A stretch of DNA of 64,000 nucleotides from NCBI GenBank assembly GCA_033391075.1, contig JAWPMV010000004.1:246642-310641 (forward strand), read 5' to 3'. The position numbers and the translations under genes are program-made. Positions 52,013-62,200 of this stretch are shown one piece after another; position 1 is the stretch's first letter; each line of letters starts with the position of its first letter. Below the pieces are notes generated by a model, which was given only the letters and a program-made list of their open reading frames with translations, made no database searches and was not told the DNA's origin. This stretch comes from Bacteroidia bacterium (GTDB taxonomy: Bacteria > Bacteroidota > Bacteroidia > J057).

Positions 52013-52668
52013 CTCAATACATCCAGGATGTCCTTGTTTTCCAAAATCTTCATACCCCCACCTTCAAGACCAAGTTTCACCATCGCCCTTGCAAGATCAG
52101 TGGATTTGATGGACGAATTTTTTCCCAACTTAGAAATCAGAGGTTTATACAGCCAGCGAGAGACTCTGTACATGAGGTTGGGCTCATCTCGCGGAACTAC
52201 CGGATAAATATAGGCGGGACGAAAGGAATGAAATTCGCCCAAATCCATAGCATCCAGGATATTTTCAATCGCTCCTTTATCCCGGGCAAACATGGTTCGG
52301 CTTTTTTCTGTCCGATCTGCCCCCGCACCACTCAATAAGCAGAAATTGATATGTTCATTTTGTGATTGCAGCGCTTTTGCAAATGCCTGCGGAATATCGA
52401 CCGTTATTTCCCTGAATTTTTCCTTGCCAACATCTCCTGTATAGACTCCAATACAGAATAAAGCTAGATCCTGATTCTTAAAAGCATCTATAATGGAACT
52501 GTAATCCAGGAAATTATCGTGAACGATCTCTTTGAGTTTGGGATGAGATTTTCCACTGGCCTTTCTGACCAAAGAAGTTAGCGTTCCTACTTCCGGGTGT
52601 TCCAAGCAATATTCAAGTGCATGCGAACCTACCATTCCGCTGGCTCCTGCTATGATGACATTTTTCAT
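52009..52668 (-). CDS. NAD(P)-binding Rossmann protein (HTATIP2-like)
   Basis: A 219-residue atypical short-chain dehydrogenase; start set at ATG 52668 because the Rossmann motif begins directly there (NVIIAGASGMVGSHALEY). Further marks are LVRKASGK, LALFCIGVYTGD, INFCLLSGAGAD and FRPAYIYPV. This branch often lacks a proved reaction and may act as an NADP-sensing regulator. It begins 4 bp after the ThuA-like gene stop, so the two are cotranscribed. Confidence 0.85.
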   Translation of the reverse strand: MKNVIIAGASGMVGSHALEYCLEHPEVGTLTSLVRKASGKSHPKLKEIVHDNFLDYSSIIDAFKNQDLALFCIGVYTGDVGKEKFREITVDIPQAFAKALQSQNEHINFCLLSGAGADRTEKSRTMFARDKGAIENILDAMDLGEFHSFRPAYIYPVVPRDEPNLMYRVSRWLYKPLISKLGKNSSIKSTDLARAMVKLGLEGGGMKILENKDILDVLS

Positions 52669-52672
52669 AAAC

Positions 52673-53734
52673 TTACTTCCACTTTCTTTGGCTGGACTTA
52701 TTAGGCATGGGAAAATCCTCTGGAATATCCTTTTGGGTAACTTCTCCTGTAGCAGCCCACTCAGCCCCCCGTTTAAAGGTGGTGATGAAACCCACACATT
52801 CCAATGAATAATCTGTATGTCCCATGACCATATGAAATACCCGACCTTCTCCATAATCAATCGTCATTAGCATAGGTTCATTCCGATTGGTTCCTTTTAG
52901 GGGGGAGAAGTTGGAGGCATTTTTATCTACATCCGAATAGGCCGTAGCGAGAATGGTCATATTTTTTGCAGGACCTCTAAGACGATCATAGAGTTCATCT
53001 TTGGTGTGTAGCCAGTGCAAAGGCAATCCTTTGGTAATCGGGTGTTCTGTATTTTGAATCGTGATCTGATATTCATGTTGCAAACCATGAGAACCGCACT
53101 CCCCTTCCCCTTCATCTCTGACCATTTCCCGATTGTCATCTATATATACATAAGGCCCTGTATGTTGGCCTCTTCCTCCCCAACCGCCAAGGCCAATCAT
53201 TTCATTATAGGCATCCCAATCTCCGAAGGAATTGTTAGCAGCGTGCACAACTATCAGTCCACCTCCTTCTGCCATATAGGTCTCAAAAGCGGCTTTAGTT
53301 TCATCAGGCCATTCACTGGCTTTCCAGCCCAGATTTGAAATGACCAGATCATACGCATTAAAATCAGGACTAAAATCCGGATCTGCCTGAGGCTCTTCTG
53401 TCATTTCTGTTGCCTTGCCTCCTTCTATCGGATACTGGGCAATAAGTTGTTTTCTATTCTCTTCCCCTCCAACACTTGGGTCAGAATGAGGACCCTGATA
53501 GGTAAAAGCTGTTCGTTCAATATCAACCTCGAAAAGCTCAGTCTCTTCCAAATAGTCTTTCATCATCATGGTGGTTTTGGGCCAAACGCCATGATTATTC
53601 TGACCATCTATGATCAGGGCTTTTAATTTAGAAGGAGAATCAGATTGGGGACTTTCTGTTTCATTTTTTTCTGTCGGTGTACAGGAAATCGAGAAAGCCC
53701 AAAATAGGGCAATAGCAAATGTTAACTGTCTCAT
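52673..53734 (-). CDS. ThuA-domain lipoprotein
   Basis: A 353-residue lipoprotein (signal ending ISC). From about residue 38 runs a ThuA-like fold, related to class I glutamine amidotransferases: KALIIDGQNNHGVWPKT, YDLVISNLGWKASEWPDETK, GGGLIVVHAANNSFGDW and VFHMVMGHTDYS. ThuA-like proteins are linked to disaccharide conversion in trehalose use, but the reaction of the exported form is unknown. Confidence 0.87.
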   Translation of the reverse strand: MRQLTFAIALFWAFSISCTPTEKNETESPQSDSPSKLKALIIDGQNNHGVWPKTTMMMKDYLEETELFEVDIERTAFTYQGPHSDPSVGGEENRKQLIAQYPIEGGKATEMTEEPQADPDFSPDFNAYDLVISNLGWKASEWPDETKAAFETYMAEGGGLIVVHAANNSFGDWDAYNEMIGLGGWGGRGQHTGPYVYIDDNREMVRDEGEGECGSHGLQHEYQITIQNTEHPITKGLPLHWLHTKDELYDRLRGPAKNMTILATAYSDVDKNASNFSPLKGTNRNEPMLMTIDYGEGRVFHMVMGHTDYSLECVGFITTFKRGAEWAATGEVTQKDIPEDFPMPNKSSQRKWK

Positions 53735-53807
53735 GAGAATCGTGAAATAGTAGATAGTTTCTTATAGACTAAAGGTAAACATTTTTTTCAAGCGGTATAA
53801 ATTCCCC

Positions 53808-53833
53808 TGGGGGCAGATAATTATCTGCCCCCA
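53808..53833. other. 26-bp perfect palindrome forming a strong hairpin
   Basis: TGGGGGCAGATAA followed directly by its reverse complement. It lies 23 bp beyond the ArsS gene stop (minus strand) and 73 bp before the ThuA start. No T-run follows on either strand, so it is a stem-only terminator or mRNA-stabilising structure. Confidence 0.65.
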
Positions 53834-53855
53834 AAAGAAGATGATTTACCTGCAT

Positions 53856-54908
53856 TTATGCAGTTGTTCCGCCACAACTGGAACCGGCACCTGCAGTACA
53901 TCCATAGCAATGTTGACCCAGGATGATATTTCTCTTGCCGATTTCCTCCGTATTCCAGTCTTTCAAATGCTGCGCTTTCCCTTCCAACTTAAGCTCCAGC
54001 ATCTGATTGAAATCGCAATCGTAGAGATAGCCATCCCAACTTACCGAAACGGTATTTCTACACATGACCTGTTCCGCGGCCATGGGATTGAAGGCATTGG
54101 CCAGTTCTTCCATATAGCTTTCGTAATTCTCGGTACGAATCAGGTATTCAAGAAAGCGACTAATAGGAAGATTGGTAATGGCAAAGAGTTCGTGGAAGTC
54201 GATTTCATAGCCTTCCTGGAGTTTCTTCTTGAATTGGGCTTGCAAGGCCTCCTGATGATCCGGGAGAAAAGCTCCGGATGGATTATAGACCAGATTTAGT
54301 TTGAGTTCAGAACCTTCTTTTCCATAGCCTACCTCATTGAGCATCTTCAGCGCACGGATGGATTTTTCAAAAACCCCCTCCCCTCTCTGAGCATCTGTTC
54401 TTTTGGCTGCAAAATAGGGCAAGGAAGAGACTACCTCTATGTTATGTTTTTTGAAGAATTCAGGCAGATCATAGTATTTCTTATTGGCTACTATGATGGT
54501 GAGGTTGCAACGGACTATGATATGCTTGCCTAGTGCTGAGAGTTCTTCTACAAACCAGCGAAAGTCCGGATTCATTTCGGGTGCTCCCCCCGTCAGGTCT
54601 ACGGTATGGATATCCGAGTTCTTGATTGCTTCCAGACAAAGCTGCATGGTTTCACGGGTCATGATCTCTTTTCGATCCGGCCCTGCATCCACATGGCAAT
54701 GTTTACAGACTTGATTACACATCTTGCCAACATTGATCTGCAGGATTTCTATGCCGCTGGGTTTTAGGGGAAAGAGATCAAGTCCTTCCATTTCCTGTTT
54801 GAACGGCTTGAAAGACATGCCTTCGGTATGTTCCAGGATCTCCCATTGACGCTCAGGATTAGCCAGGGAGTTATTACTTTTTTTCAGGGACTTAGTTGTA
54901 AGTGCCAT
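53856..54908 (-). CDS. arsS: Arsenosugar biosynthesis radical SAM protein ArsS
   Basis: A 350-residue radical SAM enzyme of the ArsS family, which is assigned to adding the deoxyadenosyl group to arsenic in arsenosugar formation. The [4Fe-4S] motif is C64-x3-C68-x2-C71 (CNQVCKHC), followed by DLTGGAPEMNP. The C-terminal DUF3641 part shows WDGYLYDCDFNQML and a Cys-rich end CYGCTAGAGSSCGG. It is a Cys form rather than a selenoprotein. It is last in a minus-strand set with the fused phosphoesterase/AhpD gene 109 bp upstream. No ArsM methyltransferase is in the window. Confidence 0.92.
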   Translation of the reverse strand: MALTTKSLKKSNNSLANPERQWEILEHTEGMSFKPFKQEMEGLDLFPLKPSGIEILQINVGKMCNQVCKHCHVDAGPDRKEIMTRETMQLCLEAIKNSDIHTVDLTGGAPEMNPDFRWFVEELSALGKHIIVRCNLTIIVANKKYYDLPEFFKKHNIEVVSSLPYFAAKRTDAQRGEGVFEKSIRALKMLNEVGYGKEGSELKLNLVYNPSGAFLPDHQEALQAQFKKKLQEGYEIDFHELFAITNLPISRFLEYLIRTENYESYMEELANAFNPMAAEQVMCRNTVSVSWDGYLYDCDFNQMLELKLEGKAQHLKDWNTEEIGKRNIILGQHCYGCTAGAGSSCGGTTA

Positions 54909-55017
54909 TATATGTTTTGTTAAATTCTATGCTTAAAAGAAGTCTTGGCCGTTAGCAGTTGAGCGTGTTGACCTTCAAGACTTGACGGTTTTTACTGACA
55001 AAAAGTAGGAATGGAAC

Positions 55018-56241
55018 CTACATCATGATTTCTTCAGCCTTTTGCATCATTTGGACGCCATGTATGAGCACAGATCCGCTTTGGATAGCTGTTGCTACAT
55101 GGAGGGCTTCCATCATTTGTCCTTCGTCATAACCTTTAACTACTGCATTTTTGGTGTACATGTCGATGCAGTAAGGGCATTGGATGGCGTGTGATACGGC
55201 CAATGCGATCAAAGCTTTTTCTCTGGCGCTTAGTTCTCCGTCTTTGAAGACAGAACCGTAGTACTCAAAATACTTTTCACCCAGTTCGGGTTGCCATTCG
55301 GAAACATCGCCGAATTTGTTGAGGTCTTTGGGATTATAATACGTATTTGACATATTCTTTTTTGATTGGTTTAAAGGTGAAGGATTAGGTGTAGGGGCTA
55401 TATAGCCCGGAGGATCGGCCAGGGTGATCCTTACTCCTTGCTGAGAAGTTTCTTCCTCGGGCAGGATGTCATTATTGTCCCATAGGCCATTGATAAGTGT
55501 ATCTGCATAAGCATCTGGAAGTCCTTTCAGACGCATGCGTTTCGAACTTTGTACATGATCGTATTCTAGGGCATGATGGCTGTATGAGAAACTCTCTTCC
55601 TCTTCTTCCAGCATCATGTACCAGCTTCTTGGGGTCCCATCATTAGCAGGCATCCCGATGACTCCCGGGTTTAGCCATGCTTTGCCTTCCTTTTCCTCTG
55701 AAAAAGGCAATCCACAATGACCAGCTAGGATCACATCCACGCCAGCTTTATCAAAATACTCCTGCTTGACTTCCCAGGGAGTAGAGGAAAAAATGTATTC
55801 GGAGATGACATCATAGGAGCCATGTACCACTCCGAACTTTTTGCCCGCATAAATAAAGTCGAGATGAAAGGGAAGAGCCTTGATCCAATTCAGGGAAGAT
55901 TCATTCACTTCATTTCGGGCGAAAGGGTACCATTGCTGGGAAAGCATATCACATCGACTGCCTTCTGCAAAATTACAGCCGCAATCTTCTACCCCATTAC
56001 TAAGGTTTTCTTCAACATTTCCCGCAATGACATGTACGCCCCAATCTTTCATTAGTGCGACACATTCATTTGGCTGAGCGCAATAGGCGACTACATCCCC
56101 GGTACAAATGATGTTTTCAGGAGGGATTTTCTCTTTTTTGGCAATCTCATACAAAGCTTCCAAAGCTTGAAGATTGCTATAGACACCTCCAAAGATTAAT
56201 AATTTGCCCTGGAGGCTTCCTATATTATGCGATGCTTTCAT
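55018..56241 (-). CDS. Fusion: metallophosphoesterase-like domain + AhpD-like arsenosugar peroxidase domain
   Basis: A 407-residue protein from ATG 56241 (MKASHNIGSLQGK). Residues about 10-250 form a calcineurin-like phosphoesterase fold (IFGGVYSNLQALEAL, CTGDVVAYC, AGNVEENL, VVHGSYD, LAGHCGLPF). About residues 298-407 form an AhpD/carboxymuconolactone decarboxylase-like domain with CPYC (redox Cys pair) and LHVATAIQSGSVLIHGVQ, the arsenosugar-associated peroxidase type. These are normally separate genes in arsenosugar clusters. The junction (PTPNPSPLNQSKKNM) looks like former intergenic sequence read through. The start overlaps the symporter stop by 17 bp. Confidence 0.85.
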   Translation of the reverse strand: MKASHNIGSLQGKLLIFGGVYSNLQALEALYEIAKKEKIPPENIICTGDVVAYCAQPNECVALMKDWGVHVIAGNVEENLSNGVEDCGCNFAEGSRCDMLSQQWYPFARNEVNESSLNWIKALPFHLDFIYAGKKFGVVHGSYDVISEYIFSSTPWEVKQEYFDKAGVDVILAGHCGLPFSEEKEGKAWLNPGVIGMPANDGTPRSWYMMLEEEEESFSYSHHALEYDHVQSSKRMRLKGLPDAYADTLINGLWDNNDILPEEETSQQGVRITLADPPGYIAPTPNPSPLNQSKKNMSNTYYNPKDLNKFGDVSEWQPELGEKYFEYYGSVFKDGELSAREKALIALAVSHAIQCPYCIDMYTKNAVVKGYDEGQMMEALHVATAIQSGSVLIHGVQMMQKAEEIMM

Positions 56242-57589
56242 AAGTTTTAGTTTTGGTGAAAAGAGCTGCTGTGAAAAAAAGGAGGAAGCAAAGGCTGATA
56301 GCCAGAATATTGGCCGAGAGTAAAACCGCATATTTCCCCTCAAAGAATACCCATGTTTTCGGATAGAGATCGGCAGCCAGTAAGAATCCAAAGAGCAGGC
56401 CCACTCCTATGCTGAGGTAATAAGAGATGCGGGGGAAAGTTTTATTCCAAAAGAGAAAAACCGGACTCAATCCCAGAACCATGGTACCGCTTATGGTCGT
56501 TGCAGAAAGTATTTCAGCTCCCAGAAACGCAGGTATGCTTCCCAGAATCGCTACTCCTGCAATTACCCATCTACCAAAGAAAATTTGCCTGTCGGCAAAC
56601 AGTCGATGATCAATGACAAAGAGTTTTGCGAAGGAATTGAAAGCTGAATCCAGGGTTGAAGCTGCCGAAGTAACCATGATGAAATTCATGGCCAGCATCA
56701 TAACCAGGCCTAGTAGTTTGCTAACTTCCACGGGAGCCTGTCCTTCCAGGCCCTGAAAAGAAGCATAGATTCCTACAAAGCTAAAGAGCAGGATACACAG
56801 AGAGCCAAGTAGGGTCGCAAAAATGAAGCTTCTTAAGGTCGTTTTAGGATCACTGATGAATGCTCGATCAGTCAGTACTGGATCATGAAAGGGATAACTG
56901 AAGACTTGTATGATAGCAACAAAAAAGAGGTCCAATCCACCAGCAATCGTCCAGCTCCCACTGCTCACAAATTTCCCTATATCGCCATTCTCTTTTGGGA
57001 GAATGATAGCGAGTATCACGAAAAGCAAAACCCCAAAAAGGATCATCTGGATAAGATCCGTTAGCAGGGAACTTCTCAAGCCTCCTTTTAGAGTATAAGC
57101 GACAGTCAGGAGGGTAAATACCATAATGGAGAGATAAAATGGACTACTTCCACTTTGCCCGAAATATGAACCAATTACCAAATTGTTGGACCAGACTTCA
57201 TTGAGTAGGCGGATGCCGATCAATAGAGAAAAGATCAGCACCGCGCTACTTCCATACTTACTTTCGAGAAAATGATGCAAGGAGGTAAAACCGCCTTTGG
57301 TACGCATCCGATAAATAATAATTCCTGCTACTAAAAAGGAGAGATAATAAGCAGCATAGGCCACACCACCGACCATCCCAAAGCTCATCCCAAGATTGGC
57401 AGCATTGGTGATGGACTTGGCAAATAGCCAACTGATGACCAGACTGCTCGTCAAAATCCAGAAGCCTGGAGCCTGATCGTTTTTACTTCCCCGAAAGAAA
57501 TCTTCCTTCGTTTTCGCCCAGGGGGAGATGAAAAAGATCAGCAGGCTTGAGCCGATGAGCAATATCCATTGTAGGCTGATGCTATCCAT
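56225..57589 (-). CDS. Sodium:solute symporter (SSS family)
   Basis: A 454-residue membrane protein with about twelve hydrophobic helices, beginning near residue 10. Marks of the family: SLVISWLFAKSITNAANLGMS, GFTSLHHFLESKYGSSAV, TLKGGLRSSLLTDLIQMILF and SAASTLDSAFNSFAKLF, the sodium-site region. It couples sodium entry to uptake of a small solute, whose nature is unknown; symporters of this family are common in arsenosugar clusters. It overlaps the fusion gene. Confidence 0.9.
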   Translation of the reverse strand: MDSISLQWILLIGSSLLIFFISPWAKTKEDFFRGSKNDQAPGFWILTSSLVISWLFAKSITNAANLGMSFGMVGGVAYAAYYLSFLVAGIIIYRMRTKGGFTSLHHFLESKYGSSAVLIFSLLIGIRLLNEVWSNNLVIGSYFGQSGSSPFYLSIMVFTLLTVAYTLKGGLRSSLLTDLIQMILFGVLLFVILAIILPKENGDIGKFVSSGSWTIAGGLDLFFVAIIQVFSYPFHDPVLTDRAFISDPKTTLRSFIFATLLGSLCILLFSFVGIYASFQGLEGQAPVEVSKLLGLVMMLAMNFIMVTSAASTLDSAFNSFAKLFVIDHRLFADRQIFFGRWVIAGVAILGSIPAFLGAEILSATTISGTMVLGLSPVFLFWNKTFPRISYYLSIGVGLLFGFLLAADLYPKTWVFFEGKYAVLLSANILAISLCFLLFFTAALFTKTKTYESIA

Positions 57590-57613
57590 GCCTGAATATT
57601 AGATTAAACATTT

Positions 57614-57713
57614 CTGTCATCCCTTCCTTACTCCAAGAGCCGGGACCTCTAGCTAACTTTTTATAGTTGCCAGGGATCCCGGACATCTGTGTGGACAGAT
57701 TGCGGGATGACAG
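57614..57713. repeat. 100-bp element with 10-bp terminal inverted repeats between SusD and symporter genes
   Basis: Ends CTGTCATCCC and GGGATGACAG enclose an inner part with AGGGATCCCGGAC. A T-run follows on the plus strand (57714-57720). It resembles in form, but not in sequence, the element at 49779-49886, a different subfamily. It lies inside the presumed SusCD-symporter transcript, where it may act as a partial terminator and reduce downstream expression. Confidence 0.75.
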
Positions 57714-57741
57714 TTTTTTTGTAGTTCTAATCATTTTCTCT

Positions 57742-59187
57742 TTATTCCACATCCCACCATACTGGTGAATTAACGCTATTCCCATCGGTAGCAGAAGCTG
57801 CAACATTGTAATTCGCTGCATTCAAAGCCGCCTCATCCGTAGGATAAGGAAGGCGTACCGGGATCAGGTCATTATTCAGACTGGCAGAGATCGTTTTAAG
57901 TTGGGGAAAGCCCGTTCTGCGATACTCTATCCAGCCTTCATAGCCATTGACGATATTTGCCAGCCATTTTTGCGTAATGATCTGCTCAAGGGGATTGGCT
58001 CCGTTTTGTCCGTAGGCAGCATTTCCAGTTGTGAGGTAGTCAGCCGGTAATTCCGTTTGCCAATACTCAAAAGCCAGCCTGACTCCTTCTTCATACAAAG
58101 CTTGTGCATCAGCATTGATCCAGCCACGAGCTGCGGCTTCTGCCAAAAGGAAGTGAGTTTCCCAAGCCGTCATATAATTGGCGTCCAGGTCTCCGGTTCT
58201 TTCTCTGAATATGCTGCCCGACAATGAAAAGTCGGCCACAGAGATTGAGGTTTGGGAAGCATCCGGCCCATTCAACAAACCATTGAATTCATTGGGATTA
58301 TTGGAGGTAGGGCGAAAGAAAACAGCCATGCGAGGATCATTCAAATCCTTGAGGATTTCCTCCATGGTTTCAGACATGATGAAGAGATTGAAATCTCCGA
58401 TACGAGCAGTAGCCAGACGGAAATTGTTCGGTTCTGTATTGGTGAAGTCGAATGTAGCATTCTGCCCATTTTCACTGATAAAATTTCCTTCTGCATAAAT
58501 CTCCTGCACCAAAGTCCGGCTGTCTCTTTGCTCACTGGCTCTCATGAGATATTTGAGCTTAAGAGAATTGGCAAAGCGCAACCAGGCATTCAAATCACCC
58601 TCAAAAAGAATATCTCCATCGAGTGCTATACTTCCCTGATAATTGTTAAGGGCAATAATGGCTTTATCCAGATTGTCCAGAATTCCATTATCGCCCAGAT
58701 ATATATCCTCTTGATTATCATAGACCGGAGTGATAGTCCCATCTTTACCCGCTAAGGCTTCTGAGTAAGGAACATTTCCATACATATCGGTGAGAGCAGC
58801 AGTCAGGTAAGCTTTTAAGATCAAAGCCGGGCCCTCATAGACTTCGGCTGCCGTTTCTGATCGGGCTTTCTCCAGGATGATTTCATTGTCCCTGAGATTT
58901 GTATAAAGAATGGGCCAGGGATTTCCCCCAAACTGTGTTTCGGTCAAACTATGTCTATCGAAGAGGTTGAAGTCTATAGCGGTGAAATACTGCCCCAGCA
59001 GATTTCCGGCTACAAAACCTTCGTAAGACATCTGCTCCGCATAGTCAAAGAGGACATGTCGCAGCAATAAACTCGACTCTACATCTATGGGAGCATTGGG
59101 ATTTGTATTGATTTCCTCAAACTGATTCGTACAGGAGGAAATCAGTATTGCAATTAAGCTTATATATATAAGGTGTATGATTTTCAT
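57742..59187 (-). CDS. SusD/RagB-family surface lipoprotein
   Basis: A 481-residue lipoprotein (signal ending ISSC) of the SusD-like family, which caps a SusC transporter and binds the ligand outside the cell. The start CTNQFEEINTNPNAP, the TPR-like helices and the end (EQIITQKWLANIVNGYEGWIEYRRTGFP, then RLPYPTDEAALNAANYN) are typical of the SusD_2 branch. It follows the SusC gene by 92 bp. Context suggests a ligand linked to the neighbouring arsenosugar genes rather than a classic glycan, since no glycoside hydrolase is near. Confidence 0.93.
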   Translation of the reverse strand: MKIIHLIYISLIAILISSCTNQFEEINTNPNAPIDVESSLLLRHVLFDYAEQMSYEGFVAGNLLGQYFTAIDFNLFDRHSLTETQFGGNPWPILYTNLRDNEIILEKARSETAAEVYEGPALILKAYLTAALTDMYGNVPYSEALAGKDGTITPVYDNQEDIYLGDNGILDNLDKAIIALNNYQGSIALDGDILFEGDLNAWLRFANSLKLKYLMRASEQRDSRTLVQEIYAEGNFISENGQNATFDFTNTEPNNFRLATARIGDFNLFIMSETMEEILKDLNDPRMAVFFRPTSNNPNEFNGLLNGPDASQTSISVADFSLSGSIFRERTGDLDANYMTAWETHFLLAEAAARGWINADAQALYEEGVRLAFEYWQTELPADYLTTGNAAYGQNGANPLEQIITQKWLANIVNGYEGWIEYRRTGFPQLKTISASLNNDLIPVRLPYPTDEAALNAANYNVAASATDGNSVNSPVWWDVE

Positions 59188-59279
59188 AATTAGTCTTTAT
59201 TTCAGATAAGCGCGCTGGAGTTGGTTGGGCCATTCCGATTTTGCGCAACCTTTCTAAAAAGTTGCAAAGAGATTTATTC

Positions 59280-62200
59280 CTAAAATTCAATACCGAGATT
59301 GACACCAAAGCTTCTGACAGTTGGATAGGACATATCCTCGACCCCCAGGACAAAATTGTTGCCTTGGACAGCTAATTGTTCGGGATCGAAATGTGGGATG
59401 TCGGAAATGGCAAAAAGATTCCTACCGATCAGTGATACTCTCAGAGATTCGATATTGCCAGTAATAGGGAAATTATATCCCAGGCTGAATTCCCGCAGTT
59501 TCACATAAGTCGCATCATACGTATTGTTCTCCTCATGATTTCTATCATAGAATTGGCGATAGTAGGCCTCAGGAGAAATGGGCCTTGTATTCTGAACATA
59601 ATTGGGTTCGCTTGTTGAACCGATATTCTGCACACCATCAATGATAATTCCTCCTTCAGGCCTGAAAGCGGTTTCTTCCAACTGCCCTCCTACCCCTGCC
59701 AAAGCCTGGGTACGTGAGATCAGTTCTCCTCCTTGTCTCCAATCCACCACAAAGCCCAGCTTGAAATTTTGAAACTCAATCTGATTGTTGAAACCCAGGA
59801 TGAAATCAGGATTATAGTTACCCAATTTTTTGAGGGTATTGTCTACGATGAAACGCCCTTGCTCATTGACCACAAAATCTCCATTTTCATTTCGCAAATA
59901 GCCCGTACCCCACATATCTCCAATTCTATCTCCTTCTCTGACCTGGTACCAGACGGTTTGATTCACATTATCATATACCCGTGTATAGGCCAGTGTTAGT
60001 CGATCGGCTTCTACAGGAAGGGATTCAACCCTGGCAACATTCTTACTAAAGTTGAAGAACATTCGCCATTTGAAATTTCGATTGAAGATCGGTCTTAGTC
60101 CAAGAATCAATTCAACTCCTTCTGAACGAACGGCCCCTCCATTTACGACTTGCTCATTGTATCCAGAAGAAATCGCTATGGGCAAAGAAATGATCTGATT
60201 TTCAGTGAGCGCATTATAATAGGTCGCATCAACAATCAGTTTATCCCCGAAGAATCGCAACTCCGCTCCAAGCTCTACAGAACTTGTTTGTTCGGGTAAG
60301 AGATTGGCATTGGCTATCCTATTTTGATCGCTGAAAGTAGGCTGAGAATTGAAAGGGGTTTGTGCCTGAAATACACCTGCCGTTTGGAAAGGATTGGTGT
60401 CATTGCCAACTTGTGCCCAGCTAGTTCGAACTTTGGCAAAATTGAACCAATCAGGAAGGTTGAGAATTCTCGATAGAATCAGGCTGGAAGAGATCGAAGG
60501 ATAAAAGAAGGATACATTTTCGGTTGAAAAGGGAGAGGCTAATGCGCTTGACCAATCATTTCGTCCCGTCACATCCACATAGAGAAAATCTTTGTAGCTC
60601 AATTTCAAAAGCCCATAAAAACTATTGATTCTCTTTTGGGAAGCAAATTCAAATATTTCTAAGGGCGATGCTGCATTGGATAAGGTGAAAATTCCGGGTT
60701 GTGCCAAAGAGGTCGCTTGCGTTTGTACGGTAGCAGCCTCTTGATCCATGCGATTTCCTCCTAAAGAAAGGTCAAATCCAATGTCCCCCACTTCCCGATT
60801 ATAGTTAAGAAGGAAGTCCGTATTTATTTCTCTGAAAAAGACATTATGTTCAGCATAGGCTCCATTTCTGAATCTATTGGAACTAAAGGCTCGTCTGAAT
60901 TTCCGGCCTTCATCAGAATAATCCATGCCGCTTCTTATTCTCAGGCTCAGATTTTCATTGAACTTATAGGATGCCATCAGATTTCCATATACCCGATTTC
61001 TTTGAAAGGAATTTCGGTTTTCGAGCAGGATGAAATAGGGATTGTCGAAAAAGGTATAGTTGAAAGAATACTGCTGCACATCTTCTAGACCAGGTTGCCA
61101 GTAATCTCGTAAAGGTTCCAGATCTGTTTGTCTTCCCAACCAGGCTACGATAGAGTAGTTGATATTTTCTGATCCGTATCCATTGGCGGGTCTGTTGCGA
61201 CTTTGGCTGTGGATATAGTTGATGTTGGATGTGATCTCTAATCCTTCTATTGGGCGAAAGGCCAGCCGAGCTGAAGCCGTTTTGCGATCCAGATCAACTC
61301 CGGGAATAACAGACTCACTTCGCAAATCTGTCAGGGACAAACGGTAGTTTCCATTTTCAGATGCGCCTGAAAAAGCCAGATTATTGATCGTGGTAACTCC
61401 TGTTTCGTAGAAGTTTTTGACATTGTCGGGACTGGAAGTAAAAGGAGTAGGTGTAATGGGCAAACCTCCATGAACGGCTACATCCCCTCCCCTGACTACG
61501 CTTCCATCTGGCAAAGTAACCGGACTGTCATGTTGTGGAATCAATAAACCGGCATCCAGCTGAGGACCATAGCTATAGGTGATATTATCATTTATTCCCC
61601 CACCCAATCCATCAACAAAAGCAAATTCCCCACTATTTCCTTGTCCATACTCATTTTGGAAACGCGGAAGCTGAAAGGGTTTATCAAGGAAGGTGGTGGA
61701 ACTAAAACTGAAGCCCCTTCCCTTTTTTTCTGAACCATCTTTAGTCGTAATGATGATCACTCCATTGGAGGCGCGGGTTCCATAAAGAGCTGCTGCTGCC
61801 GGGCCTTTTAATACAGATACAGATGCTATATCATCGGGATTGACAGACATGGCTCCATTCCCAAAATCAACCTCTTGAAATCCTGCTGCCGCCTCATTGG
61901 TAAAGTTAAGGATGGAATTATTGTTGATGATTACTCCATCGACTACAAAGAGAGGATTATTATTGGTGAAAGAGGCTTCTCCCCGAATCGTAACTTTAGT
62001 AGATGAACCTACGCCTGTGGCTCCCTGATTGACGGTCAAACCTGCTACTTTCGCCCCGAGATTATCGAGGAAGTTGACTGACTTGACGCCTGTGAGTTCT
62101 TCTGCATCAACTTTCTGAATCACATAGCCCAGATCTTCTGCTTTTCTTTCCAGTCCCAGAGCGGTGATAAAGACTTCATCCAATTCGAGACTAGCCTCAC

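Noticed and set aside
52669-52860. Longer N-terminus of the NAD(P)-binding protein
   Set aside because: It reads back into the ThuA-like gene, and the Rossmann motif begins right at the ATG at 52668.
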